This document shows, piece after piece, positions 8,521 through 16,765 of a stretch of DNA of 39,662 nt. Position 1 is the stretch's first letter. Every line of letters begins with the position of its first letter. Location of the stretch: contig DKIV01000011.1 in NCBI GenBank assembly GCA_002454425.1, forward strand, positions 55,150-94,811, written 5' to 3'. Position numbers and translations under genes: made by a program. Below the pieces are notes generated by a model. That model did not search any database. It was given only the letters and a program-made list of their open reading frames with translations, and was not told the origin of the DNA. Source of the stretch: Sphingobacteriaceae bacterium UBA6709 (GTDB lineage: Bacteria > Bacteroidota > Bacteroidia > Sphingobacteriales > Sphingobacteriaceae).

Positions 8521-9600
8521 ATGCTCTTATTCAAAAACATTAAAATACCTGCGACTTTTATCCTCCTTTTCCTATCTGCGGCATGTTTCGCACAACAAAC
8601 GAGCGTAGAAAATCTTATACTCGTGACTACCGATGGACTGCGATGGCAGGAAGTTTTCAAAGGTCTTGACAAAGCCATTACTCACAGCAAAAAAGATAAT
8701 GAAGGTGCCGAGGCGGAACTGAATACTGCATTTGGCGGCACTGCTCAGGAAAGCAGAAGAAAGATATTCCCCTTCATCTGGACGGAAATGGCAACTTCCG
8801 GTCAACTTTTCGGAAACAGAGAATCTGGCAGCAAGGTAAATACAAAGAATCCGCATTGGTTTTCTTACCCTGGCTATGCAGAGCTATTTAACGGATACGT
8901 TTATAGGAAAATACGATCCAACAGTTTCCCGGAGAATCCAAAAACAACGTTCCTCGAATTCTTAAATAAGCAACCGGCGTTACAGGGACGGGTAGCAGCA
9001 TTTGGATCCTGGGAAACCTTTGACAAAATCCTCAATCCACAAAAATCGCAAATCATCCTTAGCACGGCCTTTACACCCGTGAAAGGGCTTCAAAGCAATA
9101 AAATAGACAGTCTCATACAACATTCGGCCCGACCCTTTGGCAATGGGGTAAGCACCGATGAGCTGACGCATCTAAAAGCTATAACCTATCTAAAAGCTAA
9201 AAAACCGAGAGTATTGTTTGTAGGATATGGTGAGACAGACGAATGGGGACATGCGCGCAAATACAAATCTTACGTATATTCGGCACATCAATTCGACAAG
9301 TACCTGTCGGAACTATGGGAATTCGTACAGACAGATCCTCAATATAAAGACAAGACCGCACTAGTAGTAACGGTGGATCATGGAAGAGGTGAACGAATGT
9401 ATTGGACAAGTCATGGCAACTCAGTGTCAGGAGCCAATGAAATATGGTTTGGTGTAATAGCTCCCGGCCTTACGCCGAAGGGTGAAATATCCGGAGGAAA
9501 AAAGCTACACCTGCAACAGCTGGCGCAGACATTATGTAAGATGTTAGGTTATACATTTGAATCGGAAAATAAACTGTCAGATGTTATTCCCTTAAACTAG
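8521..9600 (+). CDS. Exported alkaline-phosphatase-superfamily hydrolase (phosphodiesterase/sulfatase fold)
   Basis: A 359-residue protein with a clear signal peptide (hydrophobic run then AACFAQQ). The alkaline-phosphatase superfamily metal sites are visible: LVTTDGLRWQEVF near residue 35 (metal Asp plus candidate nucleophile region), GETDEWGHARKY (the DxxGH pattern) and VVTVDHGRG (the DHG pattern). Together these form the two-metal centre used by phosphatases, phosphodiesterases and sulfatases of this fold. The substrate cannot be assigned. It acts in the periplasm or outside. It stands alone between a terminator upstream and a 160-base AT-rich gap downstream. Confidence 0.82.
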   Translation: MLLFKNIKIPATFILLFLSAACFAQQTSVENLILVTTDGLRWQEVFKGLDKAITHSKKDNEGAEAELNTAFGGTAQESRRKIFPFIWTEMATSGQLFGNRESGSKVNTKNPHWFSYPGYAELFNGYVYRKIRSNSFPENPKTTFLEFLNKQPALQGRVAAFGSWETFDKILNPQKSQIILSTAFTPVKGLQSNKIDSLIQHSARPFGNGVSTDELTHLKAITYLKAKKPRVLFVGYGETDEWGHARKYKSYVYSAHQFDKYLSELWEFVQTDPQYKDKTALVVTVDHGRGERMYWTSHGNSVSGANEIWFGVIAPGLTPKGEISGGKKLHLQQLAQTLCKMLGYTFESENKLSDVIPLN

Positions 9601-9760
9601 CTTAAGATGAGCGGAATTTATAAAAAAAGAAAAAAATAAATACTTTTTTATCCATTTTTTAATCGATAATTGACTGATATTATTATATTTACATTCAAGA
9701 AACCAATTAACGTGCGAGGAGATTGCTTTAGCACAGCTGTTCCGATCCACATAATAAGAT

Positions 9761-11095
9761 ATGAAACGAATATCTGCATATTGGAGCACTTTGGGCGGTA
9801 AACTGGATGAGTTTTCATTGCAGGCAAGGATATTCCACGCAATATCTTTGATATCTATCGTGTTGCTTTTTTGTAGCGTCTTCAGTAATTACATTATTGG
9901 CTCCGGTGGGCTTGCGATGTTAATGGCAGCGTTGGTAGTCATTCTCGGGATTTCTTATTATTTGTCGCGGGTTGCTAAACGTTTTATGCTTGCGTTGAGC
10001 TTGTTTCTTGTAACCAGTCAGCTGTCTCTGGTAGTAAATTATTATTACAATAGTGGAATCTCTGGACCTACCTACTCGCTGTTCCTGCTTTTCTTTATCA
10101 TGACCATCGCCGTCGTTCCTCCCAGGCAGTTTATCTTCTGGTTTACCTTAAATGTAGTGAGCCTGCTTTCACTGCTCTTCATAGAGTATCAGCATCCATC
10201 TTTCGGCTCCCTAAACTATAATACCAGATTAGGGAGGTTTGCCGACATGGGCTTCACGTACGTCGCGATCATGGCGATGATACTGATAATAGCATCATTT
10301 ATTGTAAGGGAATTTACACGAATTCATAATATTTCTATCTTGAAAAACCGGGAGCTTGAGGTGAGCAATGACACTAAAAACAAATTGCTGTCCATTCTTG
10401 CTCACGATCTTCGTGACCCCCTGGCCTCTGTTCAGGGCTTTCTCGAGTTATTATGCGAAGTTGATCTTTCGGCGGAAGAGCGCGAGCCCATAGAAAAGAC
10501 ATTATTAAAACGTACTAAGGAGACTTCTTTTCTGCTAAGCAACCTTCTTTCCTGGACCAAAGGACAGATGCAAGCGGTGTCGGTGAATATAAGTCAGCTT
10601 AATATTCATAAAACAACCGCAGAGGCTATTTATCCGGTATTAAGTATCGCCAATGAAAAAGATCTCGACGTTATAAATGATACCGATCCGCAGCATCATG
10701 TAAACGGCGATATTGACATGTTACAAATCGTGTTGCGCAACCTGATTACGAATGCTATAAAATTCTCGACACCAGGTTCCGTTATCAGAGTGAGCTCTGA
10801 AATTGATGGAGGGGAATGCCGGATAAATGTGATTGACTCAGGACTTGGAATTTCGGCAGAGAAACAGAAAACCTTATTTTCTATCGCCGGTACTCCTACT
10901 TACGGGACTGCTAACGAACGGGGCGCAGGTCTGGGCTTGCTTCTTTGTCGGGATTTTATTCGTCATCAGCACGGAAAGATTGGCTTCACCAGTATTGAAG
11001 GTGCCGGAAGTACTTTCTTTATTCAACTTCCGCTGGCAAGCTTTAAGAATCCCAATGAATCGGTAGATAAGCTGGAATTGAGCGAACCCGCATAA
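9761..11095 (+). CDS. Membrane sensor histidine kinase (orphan)
   Basis: A 444-residue kinase. Six hydrophobic segments span about residues 25-182 with only short loops, so it lacks a large periplasmic sensor domain. A short helix follows, then the DHp domain with H-box SILAHDLRDP (His215). The ATPase domain has the N-box VLRNLITNAIKFS, G1 box DSGLGIS and G2 box GAGLGLLLC. The kinase is complete. No response regulator lies next to it, so its partner is encoded elsewhere. The input signal is unknown; a multi-pass sensor of this kind may detect a membrane or small-molecule cue. It precedes the nitrosative-stress island, but 237 bases and a promoter separate them. Confidence 0.9.
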   Translation: MKRISAYWSTLGGKLDEFSLQARIFHAISLISIVLLFCSVFSNYIIGSGGLAMLMAALVVILGISYYLSRVAKRFMLALSLFLVTSQLSLVVNYYYNSGISGPTYSLFLLFFIMTIAVVPPRQFIFWFTLNVVSLLSLLFIEYQHPSFGSLNYNTRLGRFADMGFTYVAIMAMILIIASFIVREFTRIHNISILKNRELEVSNDTKNKLLSILAHDLRDPLASVQGFLELLCEVDLSAEEREPIEKTLLKRTKETSFLLSNLLSWTKGQMQAVSVNISQLNIHKTTAEAIYPVLSIANEKDLDVINDTDPQHHVNGDIDMLQIVLRNLITNAIKFSTPGSVIRVSSEIDGGECRINVIDSGLGISAEKQKTLFSIAGTPTYGTANERGAGLGLLLCRDFIRHQHGKIGFTSIEGAGSTFFIQLPLASFKNPNESVDKLELSEPA

Positions 11096-11251
11096 CTACT
11101 TTCGGTTTCCGCGTTAAGTAATCCCCTACACTATCTTTGTTCCCACGCTGCCTGTATTCTTAAGGGTACTCCTCCTATACTATTAATCAACCTGTGTATA
11201 ATATTACCTCCCACCCTATCCTTCCAATATGGAAATAGCAAGAGTATTTAC

Positions 11252-11279
11252 ATATAAAAGACAAATTTGTCTTTTATAT
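11252..11279. promoter_or_regulatory. Perfect 28-bp palindrome, probable operator (site 1)
   Basis: The half-site ATATAAAAGACAAA (11252-11265) is followed by its exact reverse complement (11266-11279). It ends three bases before the TTG of the putative -33 box at 11282. Symmetry, length and position fit a dimeric repressor or activator site. The Rrf2/NsrR-like regulator encoded at 16081 is the natural candidate, which is inference. Confidence 0.85.
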
Positions 11280-11281
11280 CA

Positions 11282-11312
11282 TTGACAGGATTTACAATAA
11301 AAGATAACTTTG
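11282..11312 (+). promoter_or_regulatory. Promoter of the RIC/nitrosative-stress operon
   Basis: TTGACA at 11282-11287 serves as the -33 element and TAACTTTG at 11305-11312 is an exact TAnnTTTG -7 box, with 20 bases between the TTG and the -7 box. Transcription should start near 11319, about 14 bases before the ATG at 11333. Confidence 0.7.
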
Positions 11313-11321
11313 TCTTTTATT
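11296..11321. promoter_or_regulatory. Second 26-bp palindrome overlapping the -7 box, probable operator (site 2)
   Basis: The outer arms AATAAAAGA and TCTTTTATT are perfect; two central base pairs break symmetry. Its centre (11308.5) coincides with the TAACTTTG -7 box and lies 43 bp from the centre of site 1. The arms share AAAAGA/TCTTTT with site 1. Binding here would block polymerase. Confidence 0.8.
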
Positions 11322-11332
11322 ATAATAACATC

Positions 11333-12286
11333 ATGGAAGAACAAATTTTAGACGTAACACAGATAGAACCAAGACTTAAGCATAAGACAATCTTCGATCT
11401 GTTTGACAACATTCAAGGAGGAGAAAGTTTCATCATTAATAACGATCATGATCCAAAACCTTTGTATTATCAGTTAAATGCCGAAAAACCGGAACAGTTC
11501 ACCTGGCAATATCTCGAGAATGGCCCGGAAACATGGAAAGTGCGCATAGGAAAACCGGCGGAGCAAGCACCCGAGAAATCAATAGGTGAAATAGTGGCTG
11601 GGAACTATCGTACAGCGCAGGTGTTCAAGAGCTTCGGTATCGACTTTTGCTGCGGAGGAAAAAAACGACCGTCTGAAGTATGCGCGCAAAAAGGCTTAGA
11701 CCTTGATGAGCTAATGCAATCATTAGCTGTCGTTGAAGGCCAGACGCAAGACAGACACAACGACTTTAGTAACTGGGATCTCGGATTCTTGTGCGACTAT
11801 GTGGTAAATACCCACCATCGTTATGTGGCTGAAAACACTCAATTTATTTACGAACTGGCACATAAGGTTGCGCGTGTTCATGGCCCGGGCCATCCTGAAC
11901 TAGTAGAAATTGCACGAATATACAGCGAGTTGGTTCCTGATCTGCAGAAACACTTCGCGCTGGAAGAAGCGGAGCTATTCCCTTACATCAAACGATTATC
12001 GGAAAAAGCCAAAGCAGGAGAAAAAGTTGAAACGGGAAAATTGGATTTAAAGGCGATCATTGAAAAGGTTGAAGGCGATCACGATGAAGCGGGAAATGCC
12101 CTACGTAATATCCGTGATTTATCATCGAACTACAGCTTACCAGAGGGAGCCTGCGCGTCATATACTATTCTGTTTAAAAAGCTTGAGGAATTCGAGGATG
12201 ACTTACACCAACACGTACATATTGAAAACAATATAATAATCCCGAAGGCATTGGCGACAGAACAGCGCTTAGCATCGAACAAATAG
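11333..12286 (+). CDS. ric: DUF2249-RIC di-iron protein for repair of iron-sulfur clusters (ScdA/YtfE type)
   Basis: A 317-residue protein with three parts. Residues 1-72 form a DUF2249 domain. Residues 82-130 form the ScdA N-terminal domain with the hallmark GIDFCCGGK (Cys106, Cys107). Residues 145-310 form a hemerythrin-like four-helix bundle with candidate di-iron ligands His161 or His162, His187, His207, Glu211, His250, His294 or His296 and Glu298. RIC/ScdA proteins restore Fe-S clusters damaged by nitric oxide or oxidants. The ORF is open 22 codons further up, but that part runs through the operator and promoter, so ATG 11333 is the start. It is the first gene of an island under two palindromic operators. 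The extra N-terminal DUF2249 domain is an addition to the usual ScdA layout of about 220 residues. Confidence 0.93.
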   Translation: MEEQILDVTQIEPRLKHKTIFDLFDNIQGGESFIINNDHDPKPLYYQLNAEKPEQFTWQYLENGPETWKVRIGKPAEQAPEKSIGEIVAGNYRTAQVFKSFGIDFCCGGKKRPSEVCAQKGLDLDELMQSLAVVEGQTQDRHNDFSNWDLGFLCDYVVNTHHRYVAENTQFIYELAHKVARVHGPGHPELVEIARIYSELVPDLQKHFALEEAELFPYIKRLSEKAKAGEKVETGKLDLKAIIEKVEGDHDEAGNALRNIRDLSSNYSLPEGACASYTILFKKLEEFEDDLHQHVHIENNIIIPKALATEQRLASNK

Positions 12287-12324
12287 ACTCAATATTAAAG
12301 GAGTACTTCCGAATATTATATCAA

Positions 12325-12357
12325 AAGTGATTGTCTTCTTGTAGATGGCAATCACTT
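12325..12357 (+). terminator. Hairpin between ric and the next gene (attenuator or weak terminator)
   Basis: AAGTGATTG (12325-12333) and CAATCACTT (12349-12357) form a perfect 9-bp stem with a 15-base loop. Only a short CTTCTT follows, so it is a poor terminator. It may lower expression of the downstream genes or stabilise the ric message end. Confidence 0.55.
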
Positions 12358-12378
12358 CTTGTAATTAAACTTAAGAAT

Positions 12379-13197
12379 ATGAATGCAAAACTTCCGGAAA
12401 TCAACCGGAATACAAGAATAAGTGATTTGCTAAAGAACTGTAGCGAAAAGCTGATTCCGGAGTTGATTATTCTAAACAAGAACTTTAGTCGCCTGAATAA
12501 CCCACTTATCAGGCGAGTGCTTGCGCCACGCGTCACCATAGAAAACGCATGTAAGATTGCAGGGTGCAGTGTGGCTGAATTTATGAAGGTGGTACGCACG
12601 TTGGGATTTCAAACTAACACGACAGAAGAAAATGCATTAAACTCGGCTGAGACCGAAGCTTTTGTAATAGATAAAAATAAGCTTATAACATTGGATGTAA
12701 GAGCAGACATCAAAGATGGCAGAGATCCTTTAAAGAAAATACTGAATACGGTGCGGAGTCTCTCAGCTGGCGATACACTGGAAATAATCAATAGTTTTGA
12801 TCCTCTTCCCCTTAAAACCCTTCTCGCGCAAAAAGGCTTCTCACATTTCAGCAAACAAAAACAGAGCAACATATTCCATACCTATTTTAAGCGCTCAGCA
12901 GCGGATACTCCCCTCTTCAATCAAAAGAATCAGTTTGTAACCTCAACAGCATTTGAACAAATACTTAAATCATACGACAAGGATCTGCTTAGCGTAGATG
13001 TGCGCATGATGGAGATGCCGCAGCCGATGATCACCATCCTTAACACCGCAGACATGCTGCAGGCGAATCAGGCGCTGTATGTAAAACACAAAAAAGTGCC
13101 CGTACATCTTCTTCCTGAATTATATAAAAGGGGTTTTGATTGCGTAATCACTGAGACCGACATCAATGATGTCAAATTACTTATTTACAAATCATGA
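12379..13197 (+). CDS. DUF1858-DUF2249 protein of the nitrosative-stress island
   Basis: A 272-residue cytoplasmic protein. Residues about 5-75 match DUF1858 (IPELIILNKNFSRLNNPLIR, then TIENACKIAGCSVAEFM with two Cys). Residues about 95-165 match DUF2249 (ITLDVRADIKDGRDPLKKIL, GDTLEIINSFDPLPLKTLL). The last 70 residues (LLSVDVRMMEMPQPMITILN and onward) look like a second, diverged DUF2249 copy. Both families are found with hemerythrin and nitric-oxide-related genes, but their biochemical roles are unproven. The ATG at 12379 is chosen over an earlier in-frame codon at 12331, which lies within a hairpin. The stop overlaps the next start (ATGA), so the two are coupled. Confidence 0.82.
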   Translation: MNAKLPEINRNTRISDLLKNCSEKLIPELIILNKNFSRLNNPLIRRVLAPRVTIENACKIAGCSVAEFMKVVRTLGFQTNTTEENALNSAETEAFVIDKNKLITLDVRADIKDGRDPLKKILNTVRSLSAGDTLEIINSFDPLPLKTLLAQKGFSHFSKQKQSNIFHTYFKRSAADTPLFNQKNQFVTSTAFEQILKSYDKDLLSVDVRMMEMPQPMITILNTADMLQANQALYVKHKKVPVHLLPELYKRGFDCVITETDINDVKLLIYKS

Positions 13198-14486
13198 GCA
13201 GCTTAAATAATTCCAATCCCGACACTTACCGATTGGTAATCACTCATTATCTATTCTCAGCGATGTTCTTCGTTATCCTCGCTTTCGGAATGACGCTGGT
13301 GAGCGCAGACTTCGGCGGACACTATTTTAATCCCCGAATATTGGCACTTACCCATCTCGCGGCATTAGGTTGGGGTACATTGATAATATTTGGCGCTGTC
13401 TATCAGCTACTTCCTGTTGTTCTTGAATGCGAACTTTATAGCTCTAAACTAGGTTGGATGAGTATCACTTTGTTCGTTCCGGGGACATTAATACTTTGTT
13501 ACTCCTTCTGGATTTTCGCGCCTGGAGTGTATATGCAGATGGGAGCCGTGCTATTATTATGTTCCATCAGTCTTTTTTGTATCAACGTTATACTTACTGC
13601 CCGCCACAGTCGCAAGCGGAACGATATACAACGCGACTACATCATTAGTTCCTGTCTGTGGCTACTTGCCACAGCAACTCTGGGAACATTGCTTGTTTTT
13701 AATTTCAGATATGCATTCCTTCCCAAAGATCATCTTAATTTCCTACGCCTTCATGCACACATGGGGATTGCGGGTTGGTTTTTATTGTTAATCATTGGCG
13801 TAAGCTCACGGTTGGTTCCTATGTTTCTTGTATCACGGGTACAGCAGACTAAACTTCTTGAATACTCTTATTATCTGATCAACATTGCCTTGATCTTCTT
13901 TATTGTAGATGGCTACGTGCAGGGACTAAATGCCAAAACCTATGTGATCGTATCGATTATGTTCGGCGGACTGCTCAGCTACGCCCGATACATGTATCTC
14001 TGCTATACGAGTCGAATCAAAAGAAAAATTGATCTGCCAATAGCGAACACGATATTGTCGGTAGTATTGTTATTTGTATGCGTTTTAACACTTGTAACTA
14101 TCCTCATACGGCATCATCATGACGACGCGATTAAATTCAGCATGCTCTATGGCAACTTAGTGTTCATGGGATGGATCAGTTCGCTGATCCTCGGGCAGGC
14201 ATTTAAAACGTTCCCTTTCATCGTGTGGGTGAAAAAATATCAACACCTAGTGGGCAAAGGAAAAAATCCGCTTCCTGCTGATCTCGTAAACGAAAAGCTC
14301 TTCAAATTACAAACCGCATCTTTTGTACTTTTTGTAGCAACGGAGATTTTGGCGACGTTCCTAAACTCTGTGGCGCTACATCTTATAGCAAGCGCATCCT
14401 TAGTGATATGTTCCGTTTCTTACACGATCAACCTACTCATCATTCTGAAACATCAACCAGTGCGATCAGTAACTAAAAATAATTAA
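13194..14486 (+). CDS. Multi-pass membrane protein resembling heme-copper oxidase subunit I/NnrS
   Basis: A 430-residue protein with about 12 hydrophobic segments. Two repeated motifs stand out: ALTHLAALGWGT followed by YQLLP (His54) and RLHAHMGIAGWF followed by SSRLVPMF (His187, His189). The pattern HxxxxGW plus a Pro about 15 residues on is shared with NnrS and short relatives of cbb3/NO-reductase subunit I. I do not see the complete set of oxidase ligands, so terminal oxidase activity is unlikely. Heme or copper binding through these His is plausible. The gene overlaps its upstream neighbour by 4 bases and precedes the MIP18-type gene by 2 bases. Role inferred from context: nitric oxide tolerance or metal/heme handling. 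Confidence 0.72.
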   Translation: MSSLNNSNPDTYRLVITHYLFSAMFFVILAFGMTLVSADFGGHYFNPRILALTHLAALGWGTLIIFGAVYQLLPVVLECELYSSKLGWMSITLFVPGTLILCYSFWIFAPGVYMQMGAVLLLCSISLFCINVILTARHSRKRNDIQRDYIISSCLWLLATATLGTLLVFNFRYAFLPKDHLNFLRLHAHMGIAGWFLLLIIGVSSRLVPMFLVSRVQQTKLLEYSYYLINIALIFFIVDGYVQGLNAKTYVIVSIMFGGLLSYARYMYLCYTSRIKRKIDLPIANTILSVVLLFVCVLTLVTILIRHHHDDAIKFSMLYGNLVFMGWISSLILGQAFKTFPFIVWVKKYQHLVGKGKNPLPADLVNEKLFKLQTASFVLFVATEILATFLNSVALHLIASASLVICSVSYTINLLIILKHQPVRSVTKNN

Positions 14487-14488
14487 TC

Positions 14489-14821
14489 ATGGATAATTTT
14501 GACATCACCAATCGATCCAGCTTTCTTAAATTACAGGTAATGGAAAGCCTGCGTAGTGTACCGGATCCGGAATTACACATTAGCATTATTGACCTGGGAT
14601 TGGTATACGATATCCTAATAGAAGAAAATGAAAAGACCATTGAGGTTACGATGACCCTCTCGTCCCGACATTGTCCGGTTGGCGAGGCAATACTTGCCAC
14701 CGTAAAGAATTGTCTGGAGAAAGATTTTCCGGCCTATCGCATCGGGGTCGTACTCACTTGGGAACCGGAATGGAATTATGACAAGATTACGGAAGAGGGA
14801 TTAAGATTACTACAGGGATGA
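14489..14821 (+). CDS. MIP18/SufT-type (DUF59) iron-sulfur assembly factor
   Basis: A 110-residue protein of the MIP18 (DUF59) family: MESLRSVPDPELHISIIDLGLVYDI, then VTMTLSSRHCPVGEAILATV with the conserved Cys (in the CP motif) and a C-terminal LTWEPEWNYDKITEEGLRLL. Such proteins (SufT, PaaD, human MIP18) help mature Fe-S proteins. Length fits the family. It lies between two His-rich membrane proteins, starts 2 bases after the first and overlaps the second by 4 bases, so all three are cotranslated. In this island it would help reload Fe-S clusters lost to nitric oxide, which is inference. Confidence 0.88.
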   Translation: MDNFDITNRSSFLKLQVMESLRSVPDPELHISIIDLGLVYDILIEENEKTIEVTMTLSSRHCPVGEAILATVKNCLEKDFPAYRIGVVLTWEPEWNYDKITEEGLRLLQG

Positions 14822-16029
14822 AACGGAAGGACCTGAGTGAAAGTGCTGCGTGCTACGCCTGCGCGAGCTTCGTGCTATTGGCTGTCATGGGCGTGATTTT
14901 GAGATCAATGCCCCTACTGGCGTTCTCCTGGCCGAACTATAAATTCCTTATGCATGCTCATTCACATTTTGCCTTTGCTGCATGGTGCTTCCTTTCACTG
15001 GCTATCCTACTTGCTAAAGCGGTTCCGGGTCTTCTTAAGGCGACGACTTTAAAGCGAATATCGATATGGACAATGATTTCCGCAGCAGGAATGTTATTCA
15101 GTTTTATTTACGGCGGATACAACGCCATTTCGATTACATTTTCTACCCTTTTCACCATCGTAACCTGGGCATTTGCCATTATTTGCTGGCATTCTCTTAA
15201 GAAAATCAAGCATGTACATTCCTCCGCGCTTGAGCTTATTAAGGCTTCCTTAGTATTTCTTTGCCTTTCCTCGCTGGGACCAATAGCCGTAGGACCTATT
15301 GGTGCTCTCATGTCCAAAACTTCGCCAATCTATATGGACGCGATCTATTTTTACCTGCACTTTCAAATGAACGGATGGATGACTTCCGCAGCAGCCGGAA
15401 TTCTTCTAATTCAGTATGGAAGGCCAGAAAATCAGTCAAGTTATCAGCGTCTCAGCGTCAGGCTCTTTGTATGGAGTAACATTCCGCTATTCGCAGCTTT
15501 CTGCCTATGGTCCAAGCCTGGCATCATCTTAAATGTTGTAGCACTTATAGCATCCATCATGCAGTTTGCCGGCTGGCTTGGAATAGAAAAACAATTCAGA
15601 AAGAACATCTCAACAAAAAACAGTCTTATGAACCTGGCTTGGCTGGCACTGAGTTTTAAAATACTAACGCAAATGGGCATATGCATACCGGACCTGGGCA
15701 ATTGGGTCTTCGCTTCGCGGAACATAATTATTGGCTACATACATATGATCATGCTTGGAGTAGTTAGCCCGACAATATTTCAAAGCATGAGCTACTGGGG
15801 ATGGATAAAGAGCCGAAAAGTAATCACTTTAAACCTCGCATTTGCGCTACTTTCAGGTCTTTATGTAGGTCTTTTATTCGTTCAAAGCCTATTAGCACGC
15901 TGGACCTTCTCCATACCGTTCTTCAAAGAGTTGCTGCTTGTAATTTCTGTTTTACTGGCGGCAGTAGGACTGGGTTACTTCGCCTGTTGCTTATTAAAAA
16001 ACCGATTCCTAGTTGCCATGGGGCATTGA
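14818..16029 (+). CDS. Second multi-pass membrane protein with His motifs (oxidase subunit I-like)
   Basis: A 403-residue protein with about 12 hydrophobic segments. An early helix has FLMHAHSHFAFAAWCF (His46, His48, His50). Later helices have YFYLHFQMNGWMTSAAAG and IIGYIHMIMLGVVSPTIF. The series HxHxHxxxxxW, HxQxNGW and HxxxLG recalls short heme-copper subunit I or NnrS relatives, but catalytic ligands for oxygen reduction cannot be all assigned. It is distinct from the protein at 13194 yet shares the His-to-GW pattern. Start ATG overlaps the preceding TGA. The Rrf2 regulator gene starts 51 bases downstream. Function is unknown; context points to nitric oxide or redox stress. Confidence 0.7.
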   Translation: MKRKDLSESAACYACASFVLLAVMGVILRSMPLLAFSWPNYKFLMHAHSHFAFAAWCFLSLAILLAKAVPGLLKATTLKRISIWTMISAAGMLFSFIYGGYNAISITFSTLFTIVTWAFAIICWHSLKKIKHVHSSALELIKASLVFLCLSSLGPIAVGPIGALMSKTSPIYMDAIYFYLHFQMNGWMTSAAAGILLIQYGRPENQSSYQRLSVRLFVWSNIPLFAAFCLWSKPGIILNVVALIASIMQFAGWLGIEKQFRKNISTKNSLMNLAWLALSFKILTQMGICIPDLGNWVFASRNIIIGYIHMIMLGVVSPTIFQSMSYWGWIKSRKVITLNLAFALLSGLYVGLLFVQSLLARWTFSIPFFKELLLVISVLLAAVGLGYFACCLLKNRFLVAMGH

Positions 16030-16080
16030 TTAACACTAAGCGTACAGGCTGATAAACATAAATTTTTTATTATTGTAACA

Positions 16081-16509
16081 ATGATACTTTCAAAGTCATG
16101 TGAATATGCCATAAGAGCCGTGGTTTATCTGGGTTATCGCAGTAAGGCTGGAAATAAAACGGGCATTCCGGAAGTCGCTGATGCTATCGGATCTCCGCTC
16201 CATTTTACGGGAAAGATTCTGCAAACGCTGGCAAAAAAAGGAGTGATATCCTCATTCAAAGGACCTAACGGAGGCTTTTATTTAGAGAAACTAGATGCTA
16301 CTTTTTTAGTTGATATCGTCTCGGCAATAGACGGAAACGACATCTTTACCTCCTGCATTATGGGACTTAAATCATGCTCCGACACGCGTCCATGCCCTTT
16401 ACATGACCGCATTAAACCAGTACGACAACAGCTCCATAGCGAATTTGCCAGTAAAAGTATCAAGGAAATGGTAGAGGCTTTCGAAAAGAAGAGCTATTTC
16501 TTAAAATAA
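16081..16509 (+). CDS. Rrf2-family transcriptional regulator, NsrR-like
   Basis: A 142-residue regulator. The N-terminal winged helix is typical of Rrf2 (MILSKSCEYAIRAVVYLGY, then IPEVADAIGSPLHFTGKILQ and GGFYLEK). Three cysteines at 92, 99 and 105 (C-x6-C-x5-C) match the cluster ligands of NsrR and IscR in place and spacing, with one extra residue in the first gap; Cys7 is an additional thiol. An Fe-S cluster that reacts with nitric oxide is therefore likely. It follows the two membrane proteins and the MIP18 gene on the same strand. I infer that it controls the operon at 11333 through the palindromes at 11252-11321. The closest named function, NsrR versus another Rrf2 type, is not certain. 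Confidence 0.85.
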   Translation: MILSKSCEYAIRAVVYLGYRSKAGNKTGIPEVADAIGSPLHFTGKILQTLAKKGVISSFKGPNGGFYLEKLDATFLVDIVSAIDGNDIFTSCIMGLKSCSDTRPCPLHDRIKPVRQQLHSEFASKSIKEMVEAFEKKSYFLK

Positions 16510-16524
16510 CATCCAAATAAAAGA

Positions 16525-16572
16525 GGCGGAACATTCCGATTTATCGCAGACAAACCTTGAAAATGCTCCGCC
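16525..16572. repeat. Imperfect inverted repeat after the Rrf2 gene
   Basis: GGCGGAACATT (16525-16535) and AATGCTCCGCC (16562-16572) pair at 10 of 11 positions around a 26-base loop. No T-run follows on either strand. It lies in the convergent gap and may act as a weak bidirectional stop, or it may be a remnant. Confidence 0.4.
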
Positions 16573-16613
16573 AAAGTCCCCAATAGATGTGGTTGGTAGG
16601 ATTGCGTGGTCAG

Positions 16614-16629
16614 GTGTATCGTTATACAC
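16614..16629. repeat. Short dyad GTGTAT-N4-ATACAC
   Basis: The 6-bp arms are perfect around CGTT. The segment contains TTATACA, which also forms an arm of the dyad at 17540-17559. It lies in the convergent gap between the Rrf2 and DUF4198 genes, where no gene is seen. Confidence 0.35.
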
Positions 16630-16765
16630 TGATCAAATATAAAAAGTTGCCAGATAGTATGGGCGAAACCATCGCCTATTTTACAATGGCGGCTATATCC
16701 GGTACAAGAAAGCAAAACAAGGTCGCCAAAATGCTAGCTTGCTCCACGCATTGTAACTACAGCCT

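Noticed and set aside
13194..16029. The two membrane proteins as a nitric oxide reductase or terminal oxidase
   Set aside because: They share His motifs with subunit I relatives, but the complete set of heme and copper or iron ligands cannot be found, and no cytochrome c partner subunit is present.
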